Assembly: GCA_022705325.1 (NCBI GenBank)
Contig: JAKJER010000034.1
Coordinates: 1-64,000 of the forward strand
Length of the DNA stretch: 64,000 bases
Direction of reading: 5' to 3'
Source: Planctomycetota bacterium
GTDB lineage: Bacteria > Planctomycetota > Phycisphaerae > SM23-33
How positions within the stretch are numbered: position 1 is the stretch's first letter; every line of letters begins with the position of its first letter. The notes under the pieces are model-generated. The model was not told the origin of the DNA, searched no databases, and saw nothing but the letters and a program-made list of their open reading frames with translations. Both the position numbers and the translations under genes were made by a program. This document shows, piece by piece, positions 1 to 6,949 of the stretch.

Positions 1-60
1 AGGTACGGCCAGCTCGAAATCCAGAAAATCGCACGACGCAAGGATCGACTCTTGGTATAA
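1..60 (+). CDS. C-terminal fragment of an unidentified protein, possibly a transposase (cut by window edge)
   Basis: Frame 1 is open from the first base and ends at TAA 58-60, giving 19 residues ending in ARRKDRLLV. The fragment is basic. It lies directly before a pair of direct repeats that look like an insertion-sequence end, so it is most simply read as the tail of a transposase or its helper protein. It is too short to assign to a family, and the open frame could be chance. Confidence 0.3.
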   Translation, partial: RYGQLEIQKIARRKDRLLV

Positions 61-77
61 GACCCCAGGCACAGGGA

Positions 78-120
78 TGACATAATCGCTGTGGCGAAGG
101 GGTGACATAATCGCTGTGGC
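78..120 (+). repeat. Two direct 18-bp repeats, probable insertion-sequence end
   Basis: The 18-mer TGACATAATCGCTGTGGC occurs at 78-95 and again, identically, at 103-120, giving a 25-bp period. Each copy is preceded by a purine-rich stretch (GGGA or GGGG). Repeated copies of a terminal sequence beginning TGACA are typical of the ends of IS21-like and related elements, where they serve as transposase binding sites. The other end lies outside the window, so the family is inferred. Confidence 0.45.
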
Positions 121-221
121 ACGACAGTCGATGGGATTGTCCCTTGCCCCCACTTGGCCCAACGCGCATAATGGCCCCGGCCCGCCCGAGGCGGGCAAGT
201 CTTTCATGCAAGGAGCCATCC

Positions 222-1055
222 ATGAGCGTAGCCAAGCATCTCGAACGTCTGGCCGTGTGCAGTTGGTCGTTGCGGCCTCAGTCTCCCCAGGACCTGGGCG
301 ACCAGTTGGAGCAGGTGGGCATCAAGCGGGTGCAATTGGCGCTGGACCCGATCCGTGAGAACCCCACCGTCTGGGGCGGATGCATCGACGCCCTCCGCAG
401 ACGAGGCATCGAGGTCGCCTCGGGCATGATGACCTGTATCGGAGAGGACTATTCCACGCTGGAATCCATCCGCGTCACCGGCGGGCTCACCCCCGATCAG
501 CACTGGGAAGGCAACCTCGCCAACTTCACCGCCAACGCTGAGATCATGGCCAAGGCGGGCGTCAAGATGGCCCTGTTCCACGCAGGCTTCCTGCCCCACG
601 ACCAGGCGGACCCCAATTTCGCGAAGATGGTCAAGCGCCTGGAGACGGTGGCCGACCTGTTCGCCTCCAAGGGCCTGACGCTGGTGCTGGAGACGGGCCA
701 GGAACCTGCCTCCGCCCTGCTGGAGATCCTGCACAAGCTCAACCGCCCGAACGTGGGCAGCAACCTCGACCCGGCCAACATGATCCTGTACGCCCAGGGC
801 GACCCGGTGGCGGCCCTCAAGACGCTGGGCCAGTACGTCCGCAACGTGCACGTCAAGGACGCCACGCTGACCAAGGTGCCCGGCACGTGGGGCGCGGAAG
901 TGGTCGTGGGCACCGGCGAAGTCGACTGGAAGGCGTTCTTCGCCGTGCTGGACGAAATCGGCTTCACCGGCGACCTGTGCATCGAGCGCGAGGCCGGCGA
1001 ACAACGGGTCCAGGACATCCGCCAGGCCAAGACGTTCCTGGAGAGCCTGGCCTAG
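222..1055 (+). CDS. Sugar phosphate isomerase/epimerase (xylose isomerase-like TIM barrel)
   Basis: 277 residues, cytoplasmic, no signal peptide. The protein has the AP-endonuclease-2/xylose isomerase-like TIM-barrel pattern. Probable metal ligands are the glutamate in VLETGQE, the aspartate in SNLDPAN, the histidine in NVHVKDA and the glutamate in LCIERE. The start at 222 is chosen because AAGGAG lies at 210-215; the frame stays open upstream to 144 but without a ribosome site. A Gfo/Idh/MocA dehydrogenase follows after 21 bp, so the two are probably co-transcribed and act in sequence on a sugar or inositol. The substrate cannot be read from the sequence. Confidence 0.85.
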   Translation: MSVAKHLERLAVCSWSLRPQSPQDLGDQLEQVGIKRVQLALDPIRENPTVWGGCIDALRRRGIEVASGMMTCIGEDYSTLESIRVTGGLTPDQHWEGNLANFTANAEIMAKAGVKMALFHAGFLPHDQADPNFAKMVKRLETVADLFASKGLTLVLETGQEPASALLEILHKLNRPNVGSNLDPANMILYAQGDPVAALKTLGQYVRNVHVKDATLTKVPGTWGAEVVVGTGEVDWKAFFAVLDEIGFTGDLCIEREAGEQRVQDIRQAKTFLESLA

Positions 1056-1076
1056 ATCCAACAAGGAGAGCCACAC

Positions 1077-2117
1077 ATGGCAGAGAACAAACCGGTCAAC
1101 GTAGCCGTTATCGGGTGCGGGTTCATGGGCCTGACTCACATCAAGGCCTACCAGAAGCTGCGCGGGGTGCGGATCGCGGCCATCTGCGACGCCTTCCGCC
1201 TGCCCAAGGACGGCGATTTCTCCAGCATCCACGGCAACATCGGCGACGACCAAACCGTCAAGCTCGACATGTCCAGGGTGAAGGCCTTCACCGACTATCG
1301 CGACGCCATCGCCGACCCGGAAATCGACCTGATCGACATCTGCGTCCACACCAGCCTGCACCCCGAGATCGCCGTCGCCGCCCTCCAGTCCAACAAACAC
1401 GTGGTCTGCGAAAAACCCATGTGCCGGGACAGCCAGGCCGGGCGCCAGATGATCGAGGCGGAGGCCGCCAGCAAGGCCTTCCTCCTGCCCGCAATGTGCA
1501 TCCGCTTCTGGCCCGAATACGCATGGGTCCGCAAGGCCATCCGAGAGGGCACCTTCGGCAAGTGCTACGCCGCACGTTTCCGCCGCGTCGCCGAGCCGCC
1601 CGGCTGGAGCCAGAACATCTTCCTTGACGGATCCAAATCCGGCGGGGCCATTCTCGACCTGCACATCCACGACGCCGACTTCGTGCAGTTCTGCTTCGGG
1701 CGACCGAAGGCGGTCTACGCGACCGGCTACACCAAGATCAGCGGCGCGATCGACCACGTCGTGGCCAATTACAGCGTCGAGGGCGGGGCGATCGTCCAGG
1801 CCGAGGGCACCTGGGCCATGGCGCCGGGGTTCGGCTTCAACATGGCCTACACGGTAAACTTCGAGGACGCCACTGTCGACTACGACCTGTCCCGAGGGGC
1901 CGATGCCATGCGGCTGTTCGTCAAGGGCCAGGCGCCGCAGACTGTTCGTTGCGAGGGCGGAGACGGCTACATTGGCGAACTCCAGTACATGGTCGACTGC
2001 ATCCAGCAGGGCAAAGCGCCTGAACTGGTGACCGGCAAGGACGGGCTGTCCGCGGTCGAGATCTGCGAGGCCGAACTGAAGTCGATTCAGACCGGACAGA
2101 TCGTCCCGCTGGGATGA
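1077..2117 (+). CDS. Gfo/Idh/MocA family NAD(P)-dependent oxidoreductase
   Basis: 346 residues. The N-terminal Rossmann fold has the dinucleotide loop GCGFMGLTH (about residues 12-20). The family signature CEKPMCRD supplies the conserved EKP lysine. The C-terminal alpha/beta substrate domain follows, with a DLHIHDADF stretch that probably carries the catalytic histidine. No export signal, so cytoplasmic. AAGGAG at 1063-1068 supports the ATG at 1077. It sits 21 bp after a sugar-phosphate isomerase; such pairs commonly oxidise and isomerise sugars released from polysaccharides. The exact substrate is unknown. Confidence 0.88.
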   Translation: MAENKPVNVAVIGCGFMGLTHIKAYQKLRGVRIAAICDAFRLPKDGDFSSIHGNIGDDQTVKLDMSRVKAFTDYRDAIADPEIDLIDICVHTSLHPEIAVAALQSNKHVVCEKPMCRDSQAGRQMIEAEAASKAFLLPAMCIRFWPEYAWVRKAIREGTFGKCYAARFRRVAEPPGWSQNIFLDGSKSGGAILDLHIHDADFVQFCFGRPKAVYATGYTKISGAIDHVVANYSVEGGAIVQAEGTWAMAPGFGFNMAYTVNFEDATVDYDLSRGADAMRLFVKGQAPQTVRCEGGDGYIGELQYMVDCIQQGKAPELVTGKDGLSAVEICEAELKSIQTGQIVPLG

Positions 2118-2154
2118 TGCGTCTCCCCCAGGGGCGACGACAAGACGAAAGACT

Positions 2155-2208
2155 GCAGGACTCATGGGTCTGCGGGACGAGAAGTCCCACTAAGCCCATG
2201 AGTCCTGC
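2155..2208. terminator. Nested hairpin after the isomerase-dehydrogenase pair
   Basis: The arms at 2155-2168 (GCAGGACTCATGGG) and 2195-2208 are perfectly complementary over 14 bp. Inside the loop a second stem pairs GGGAC at 2174-2178 with GTCCC at 2184-2188. It lies 37 bp after the dehydrogenase stop. There is no strong T-run, so it may be an mRNA 3'-end stabiliser or a dispersed palindromic repeat rather than a simple intrinsic terminator. Confidence 0.5.
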
Positions 2209-2292
2209 TTGGTCTGGGGACAACCTTGTCATCTGGCCGGGCGGATGAATGATGGTGTCTTTTGCATTGCCCCCGGGGTTGCGCACAAAAAC

Positions 2293-2315
2293 AAAGACCC
2301 CACAAGGGGGTCTTT
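2293..2315. terminator. Bidirectional intrinsic terminator
   Basis: AAAGACCCC at 2293-2301 pairs with GGGGTCTTT at 2307-2315 over a 5-nt loop. On the minus strand the stem is followed by GTTTTTG, a usable U-tract for the small gene at 2407-2715. On the plus strand it is followed by a shorter TTTA. Confidence 0.6.
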
Positions 2316-2369
2316 AGCCCGCAGAGACTTCGGTACGACGGCTTGGTTCAGATCCGCATCGCCTCGATG

Positions 2370-2386
2370 CGGGCGGGATGCTCAGC
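2370..2386. repeat. Short perfect hairpin downstream of the small secreted protein
   Basis: GGGATGCT and AGCATCCC pair around a single C. It lies 20 bp past the stop of the minus-strand gene at 2407, between that gene and the terminator at 2293-2315. It is probably a 3'-UTR element. Confidence 0.4.
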
Positions 2387-2406
2387 ATCCCGGATTATCT
2401 GCGCCC

Positions 2407-2715
2407 TCAGCCACCGCCCTTTTTGGCCTCGATCCTGGTGGCTGTCCCCGTCGCGGGAGTGACCACCACTTTCTGGCCGGCCTTCAGGTCGCTCACCTTG
2501 GCGGCTTTGCCGTCCAGGGTGACGGTGGTCTGATCGTCAGTCACGACCTCTACGACTTTCTTGGTCTTGTCGCACTTGACGCTGATCTTGGCGCCATCAA
2601 CCTTGCAGATGGCGCCCGTCAGCTTCTCGGGGGCTGGGGCTTGATCCTCGGCCCATCCCGGTCCCGCTAACAGGACCGCTGCGGCCAGAAAGCCCAGAAC
2701 GCTTGCTACTTTCAT
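2407..2715 (-). CDS. Small secreted protein, DUF5666-like beta domain
   Basis: 102 residues with a signal peptide (MKVASVLGFLAAAVLLAGPGWA, cleavage near residue 22). The mature part is a single small beta-rich unit containing DDQTTVTLDGKAAKVSDL and AGQKVVVTP. This is the style of the OB-like DUF5666 domains found in periplasmic proteins. Two cysteines (CKVDG and VKCDK) may form a disulphide. The ATG at 2715 is preferred over the longer frame to 2805 because GGGAG lies just upstream and the signal peptide begins there. Function unknown. It appears to be a single-gene unit. Confidence 0.7.
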   Translation of the reverse strand: MKVASVLGFLAAAVLLAGPGWAEDQAPAPEKLTGAICKVDGAKISVKCDKTKKVVEVVTDDQTTVTLDGKAAKVSDLKAGQKVVVTPATGTATRIEAKKGGG

Positions 2716-2914
2716 AGAACGGCTCCCAGAATGAACTCGTGCCTGCGCCGACAATCGCGAGCGCCTGACCGAACGACCAGCCGCCCGCCGGCCTCCGCAG
2801 GACAACGGTTTCCTTTATACTAAGCTCTATCGGGAAACTCAGGCTCAAGAAAATCAAAAATCTTCGCGTTCTCAACTTCCTGGAATATCATGCGTTATGG
2901 AGTTCCCGTGGCAG

Positions 2915-3793
2915 TCATTTCAGATCATACTTCTCCTGTCGCCTGCTGCGGTTCTCAACGAACGTGCCGACCGTGACCTTCAGACCCCTCCCCTTGGCTT
3001 CGGCCTGGGCGAAATCGGGCACGTCCTTGGGGTAAATAGCCGTCGCACTGAGTTTCTCGACGGGCATGCCATTGACCCGCAGATTGTCGAAGGTGACCGT
3101 CAGTCTCGGGATATCGTTGACGGGGCGCGGTTGTCCGTAGACCTCCACGAAACTTGCGATCTTGCGATCAAGCGTGAGCTTCTCGCCCGGGAATCGCAAG
3201 GCCCCGACGAAGATGTTCTCGTTCTTGGCGTGCGAATAGCAGAATGCCCCGATCCACGTAAAGGGTTTGCCTTGCACCTCCTCGCGGTCCATGCGAACCA
3301 CACGGTAGGTGTACTTGCCCTTGCCCCACTGGTACGGGCGACGGACGCTGACGAAGTCGCCCTCGTGCCCGGAACTCTGCAGGTATCCGCCGTCGCTGGG
3401 ACGGATGGCGTCCAGGCTGCGTTGCCCCCACATGGACATGAGCAGCCCCGGCCCGAGCTTGCGCAGGCGTCGCTCCTGCGCGGTATAGCCGTCGCACTGG
3501 GTTTGGATCCCGCCGTAGAAGGCCGTCCCGCTCAGATGCCCCAGCCCGACCAGGGCCACATACAGGTTCACATCCGACGATACGTCGTCCGAGAACTCCA
3601 CGTCGATGCTGTAGTTCTCGAACTCCTGGTTCTTGCCCAGGTCCCACCACACGTCGATCAGGTGCCAGGGCATGCGACGGTACTGCTTGTCCGCGGGCGC
3701 TGCTGCCGGCTTGTCCGCCGCAGAGGCCGGAAGACAGGCCGCCGTCGACAAGAACAGCAGGACCCATGTGAACGCGCTGCGAGCGAAACTCAT
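2915..3793 (-). CDS. Secreted protein of unknown function
   Basis: 292 residues with a clear signal peptide ending at ASA (about residue 25). The mature protein is rich in aromatic residues and alternating beta patterns (WHLIDVWWDLG near the N-terminus, YTYRVVRMDRE in the middle), suggesting a beta-sandwich such as a lectin-like or DUF3472-like fold. The fold suggestion is weak. There are no recognisable catalytic motifs. An AGGAG-like site (GAGGAGAACC) precedes the ATG. It lies upstream of the minus-strand small protein at 2407 but 199 bp away, so it is probably transcribed separately. Confidence 0.6.
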   Translation of the reverse strand: MSFARSAFTWVLLFLSTAACLPASAADKPAAAPADKQYRRMPWHLIDVWWDLGKNQEFENYSIDVEFSDDVSSDVNLYVALVGLGHLSGTAFYGGIQTQCDGYTAQERRLRKLGPGLLMSMWGQRSLDAIRPSDGGYLQSSGHEGDFVSVRRPYQWGKGKYTYRVVRMDREEVQGKPFTWIGAFCYSHAKNENIFVGALRFPGEKLTLDRKIASFVEVYGQPRPVNDIPRLTVTFDNLRVNGMPVEKLSATAIYPKDVPDFAQAEAKGRGLKVTVGTFVENRSRRQEKYDLK

Positions 3794-3894
3794 CAGGTTC
3801 TCCTCACGGTATGCCCGTTGTCGTCAAACGGGACGTACAACCCCCGCAGGCCCTTCGAGACCTGCGGACTGTTCTCCAGGTCTGCACGGCCGAA

Positions 3895-4686
3895 CTAGAA
3901 CCCCAGCAGCCGCCCGGCATTGGAGCAAAGGACCTTCCGTAGGTCGCCCTCTTCCAGCCCCAGGGCCTTCGTGCCGGCGATTTCTTCTTTCTGGTTTGCC
4001 CAAGGCCAGTCCGTGCCAAACAGCACTTTGTCGGCGCCGTGGCGGCCAATGAACTCCATCAGCCGTTGAGGCCCCAGCCACTTGAGCGTGAATGACGTCT
4101 CCATGAACACATTCTTCCCCAGCAGGTGGCGTTCCACGTCGTCCCAACTCGTCCAGCCGCCCATGTGCGTGGCCACCAGCCTCAAGGCCGGGTGGCGCTC
4201 GATCACCCGGGCGATGCGTTCGGGGTTGGCCCGCTCATCGTTCGGGAACCCGATGTCGTGCCCGCAATGCATTTCGACCACGATCTCCGCTTCGGCGGCG
4301 GCAGCGTACAGCGCGTCCATCCGCTCGTCGTCCACGGTGAAGTCCTGGTACATCGGATGGAGCTTGATGCCGCAGAAGCCTTCGTCGACGAAGCGGGCCA
4401 GCCATCCGGCCGCGTCGGGAGTGTCGGGGTGGACCGAGGGGAACGGCTCGATCCGCTCGGAGCGGATCTTGCGGCTCCAGTCGAAGATGTTCTTCACCTG
4501 CGCGGGCTTGGTGGCAATGGAGCAGACGACCGAGACGTCGACATCGCCGGCATCCATCGACTTCAGCAGGCCCGACACGGTACCCTTGCCCACGGCTTGC
4601 CACTCGGCGATCGCCTCGAGTTGAGTAATGGCGCGCCTGGCCATGTCGTCAGGCCAGGCGTGCACGTGGATATCAATGACGCTCAT
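3895..4686 (-). CDS. Amidohydrolase family 2 metal-dependent hydrolase
   Basis: 263 residues, cytoplasmic. The barrel opens with DIHVH (His7 and His9), followed by VEMHCGHD, the THMGGW histidine, and the C-terminal LFGTDWPW aspartate. This is the full metal-ligand set of the amidohydrolase-2 (ACMSD/TIM-barrel) family. The start at 4686 puts the HxH motif in its usual N-terminal place; the frame is open to 4707. No Shine-Dalgarno is visible. A TATACT hexamer ends 9 nt before the ATG, suggesting a leaderless or near-leaderless mRNA. Substrate unknown; relatives hydrolyse or decarboxylate small carboxylates and lactones. Confidence 0.8.
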   Translation of the reverse strand: MSVIDIHVHAWPDDMARRAITQLEAIAEWQAVGKGTVSGLLKSMDAGDVDVSVVCSIATKPAQVKNIFDWSRKIRSERIEPFPSVHPDTPDAAGWLARFVDEGFCGIKLHPMYQDFTVDDERMDALYAAAAEAEIVVEMHCGHDIGFPNDERANPERIARVIERHPALRLVATHMGGWTSWDDVERHLLGKNVFMETSFTLKWLGPQRLMEFIGRHGADKVLFGTDWPWANQKEEIAGTKALGLEEGDLRKVLCSNAGRLLGF

Positions 4687-4695
4687 AATCCGGGC

Positions 4696-4701
4696 AGTAT
4701 A
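4696..4701 (-). promoter_or_regulatory. -10-like hexamer TATACT, 9 nt before the amidohydrolase ATG
   Basis: TATACT on the minus strand is separated from the ATG at 4686 by 9 nt with no ribosome-binding site between. No good -35 match is visible. A plus-strand TAGAAT for the zinc-ribbon gene lies 13 bp away, so divergent promoters may overlap here. Confidence 0.35.
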
Positions 4702-4714
4702 GCACATGACACGC

Positions 4715-4720
4715 TAGAAT
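4715..4720 (+). promoter_or_regulatory. -10-like hexamer TAGAAT for the zinc-ribbon gene
   Basis: TAGAAT lies 83 bp upstream of the ATG at 4804, and an AAGGAG ribosome site sits just before that ATG. No convincing -35 was found. Confidence 0.25.
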
Positions 4721-4803
4721 ACAGACGGACCGAAAACGGATGATCGCCGAGTTCGGCCGTCGCCGAATCGACAGTCGAAGGTCGGCAATCCCAAGGAGCC
4801 ACC

Positions 4804-5061
4804 ATGGCCAGTGACCCGCGCGACCAGGATGACGAGTTGGACGAAGGCCCGGACGAATCGGACATCGACCCGACGGACGAGACCGACGTGGACCGATGCC
4901 CCAACTGCGGCGGGACGATCTACGAAGACACCGACCGCTGCCCCAAATGCGGGCACTACATGACAACGTCCGCGGGCCGGGGCAGCCGTATCGGCGCCTG
5001 GATCGTTCTGGCCTTCCTGCTGGCCCTGATCGCCATTGTCATCTACGCCCTCCTACGGTGA
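4804..5061 (+). CDS. Small zinc-ribbon protein with C-terminal membrane anchor
   Basis: 85 residues in three parts. There is an acidic N-terminus (Asp/Glu-rich, residues 1-30). A four-cysteine zinc ribbon (CPNCGG and CPKCGH, about residues 32-52) follows. A single hydrophobic helix (AWIVLAFLLALIAIVIYALL, residues 63-83) reaches almost the C-terminus. It is likely a tail-anchored inner-membrane protein with the ribbon in the cytoplasm. AAGGAG precedes the ATG. No assigned function. A second zinc-ribbon membrane protein lies at 19143-19880, but the two do not look closely related. Confidence 0.7.
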   Translation: MASDPRDQDDELDEGPDESDIDPTDETDVDRCPNCGGTIYEDTDRCPKCGHYMTTSAGRGSRIGAWIVLAFLLALIAIVIYALLR

Positions 5062-5191
5062 TTCGAAGACCGCCGCCCGCGGACAGACCCAAGAAGGTAG
5101 AGCGGGCGCCCATACCTGTGCTTGCCATTTCCGGCCCACGCGGCTACAAGAAGGGGATATTCGTTCGTTTTTCTTTTGAAAGAGAATTGTC

Positions 5192-6865
5192 ATGAACGTT
5201 ATCAGCAGTCGTGTAGCGCGACGGGCGTGGTTGGCCCTGGCGGTTCTGGTCTTGTCAGCCCCGGCGTGGGCAGCCGAAGGCCCATCGGGAGAGGCCCTCC
5301 AGCCGACCTCGCACAAGGCCCCCCCGGCCAAGTACGTGATCCTCTTTATCGGCGACGGGATGGGTCTGGCCCAGCGGATGGCGGCCGACTTGTACATGGA
5401 CGCCATGGAGTCGAAGCTGCCCCAGGCTGGGGCGTTCCGCTTGGTCATGAACCGCCTGCCCGCGCAGGGCTTGGCCACAACCTTCGGCGCAGATGCCGTG
5501 ATCACCGAGTCGGCGGCGGCGGGAACCGCCCTGGCCACCGGGCGCAAAGCCGTCAAGAGCGTCCTGGGCGTGGACGCGAGCAAAACCAAGGCCATGACCA
5601 ACCTGTCCGAGCTGGCCAAGGCCAACGGACGCAAGGTCGGCGTGATGAGCACAGCCTCCATCGATCACGCCACGCCGGCTGCCTTCTATGCCCACGTGGC
5701 CAGGCGAAGCGACTACTACTCCATCGCCCGCCAGCTTGCCGCCAGCAAGGTGGACTTCTTCGCTGGAGGCGGGCTCAAACAGCCCAAGGGCAAGGACGGC
5801 AGGAAGAGCGACGTCATGAAGGAGATCGAGGCCGCGGGTTTCACCGTCTGCCGCACGGCCGAGGACCTTGCCAAGCTCGGTCCGCAGTCGGGTCGGGTGC
5901 TCGCCATCCACCCCTCGCTGGACAGTGAGAAGTCGGTCGTCTACGAGATCGACCGCAAAAGCGAGGACCCCTCGCTGGCCGACCTGACCCGCAAGGCGTT
6001 GCAGTGCCTGGAGGGGCCTGAGGGCTTCTTCCTGATGGTCGAGGGCGGCAAGATCGACTGGGCCTGCCACGCCAACGATGCCGCGACGGCCGTCCGGGAA
6101 ACCCTGGCCCTGGACCGCGCGGTCCAGGAGGCCCTCAAGTTCTACCTGCGCCACAAGGACGAGACGCTCATCGTCGTTACCGCCGACCACGAGACCGGTG
6201 GATTGTCCCTGGGCTACAGCGCCACCGGCTACAAGCTCCACCTGGAACGGCTGGCCGCCCAGAAGATGTCCCTCGGCGTGCTGGCGAAGAAGGTCTCGGA
6301 CTACCGCAAGACCCGCAAATATGAGACCGCCCGCTTCGAGGAGTTGCTGGACCTGTTGAAGGACGCCACCGGCTTGGTGCCTCAGACGCCCGAGCACAAG
6401 GCCGCCGCCGCAAAGGCCCTGGCCGACCTGGTCGAGCAAGAGAAGGCCCTTAAGAACCTGACCGGGAAGGCGAGGGAGGAGGCCGAGGACGACTTCGACG
6501 ACGCCAAGGTCGAGTACGCCCAGATGGTGGCGATGGTCCTGGCACCAGCTGAACTGGAGGCAATGAAGCGGGCCTTCGATGCGAGCATGAAGAAGCTGCT
6601 GCCTAAGCCCAAGACCACGACGCCCGACCCTGCCAAGTACCAGCCCGACCTTTCCTACGGCGGGCGCGAGCCGTTCGCCGTGGAGGCCATCCGCATCCTC
6701 AACCATAAGGCCGGCATCAACTGGGGCTCCTATGCCCACACCGGGATCCCGGTGCCCGTATCGGCCATCGGCGTGGGCGAGAAGACGTTCACCGGTCTCT
6801 GCGACAACACGCACGTGCAGCAGAAAATCGCCGCCGCGATGGGCCTGACAACTGACGGCAAGTGA
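5192..6865 (+). CDS. phoA: Alkaline phosphatase (PhoA family)
   Basis: 557 residues with an Ala-rich signal peptide (cleavage near residue 28), so secreted or periplasmic. It carries the family's metal and active-site motifs: FIGDGMG (Asp55), TESAAAGTA with nucleophile Ser107, VEGGKIDWACHAND, and TADHETGG. A further histidine-bearing block, YAHTGIPVPV, lies near the C-terminus. A Lys/Glu/Ala-rich helical insert of roughly 100 residues interrupts the C-terminal half. The enzyme cleaves phosphate monoesters to release phosphate. The ribosome site (GAAAGAG) is weak. It is followed 84 bp later by a GH172-like gene. The symbol is given by family, not by proven orthology. Confidence 0.9.
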   Translation: MNVISSRVARRAWLALAVLVLSAPAWAAEGPSGEALQPTSHKAPPAKYVILFIGDGMGLAQRMAADLYMDAMESKLPQAGAFRLVMNRLPAQGLATTFGADAVITESAAAGTALATGRKAVKSVLGVDASKTKAMTNLSELAKANGRKVGVMSTASIDHATPAAFYAHVARRSDYYSIARQLAASKVDFFAGGGLKQPKGKDGRKSDVMKEIEAAGFTVCRTAEDLAKLGPQSGRVLAIHPSLDSEKSVVYEIDRKSEDPSLADLTRKALQCLEGPEGFFLMVEGGKIDWACHANDAATAVRETLALDRAVQEALKFYLRHKDETLIVVTADHETGGLSLGYSATGYKLHLERLAAQKMSLGVLAKKVSDYRKTRKYETARFEELLDLLKDATGLVPQTPEHKAAAAKALADLVEQEKALKNLTGKAREEAEDDFDDAKVEYAQMVAMVLAPAELEAMKRAFDASMKKLLPKPKTTTPDPAKYQPDLSYGGREPFAVEAIRILNHKAGINWGSYAHTGIPVPVSAIGVGEKTFTGLCDNTHVQQKIAAAMGLTTDGK

Positions 6866-6949
6866 TCCGGCCTGAGCGCCGGCCGCGCGTGCGGCGTGGT
6901 TGTGCGTTCTGTCGCCTTGGCTCAACACCCACTGGACCAGGAGTGCGGG

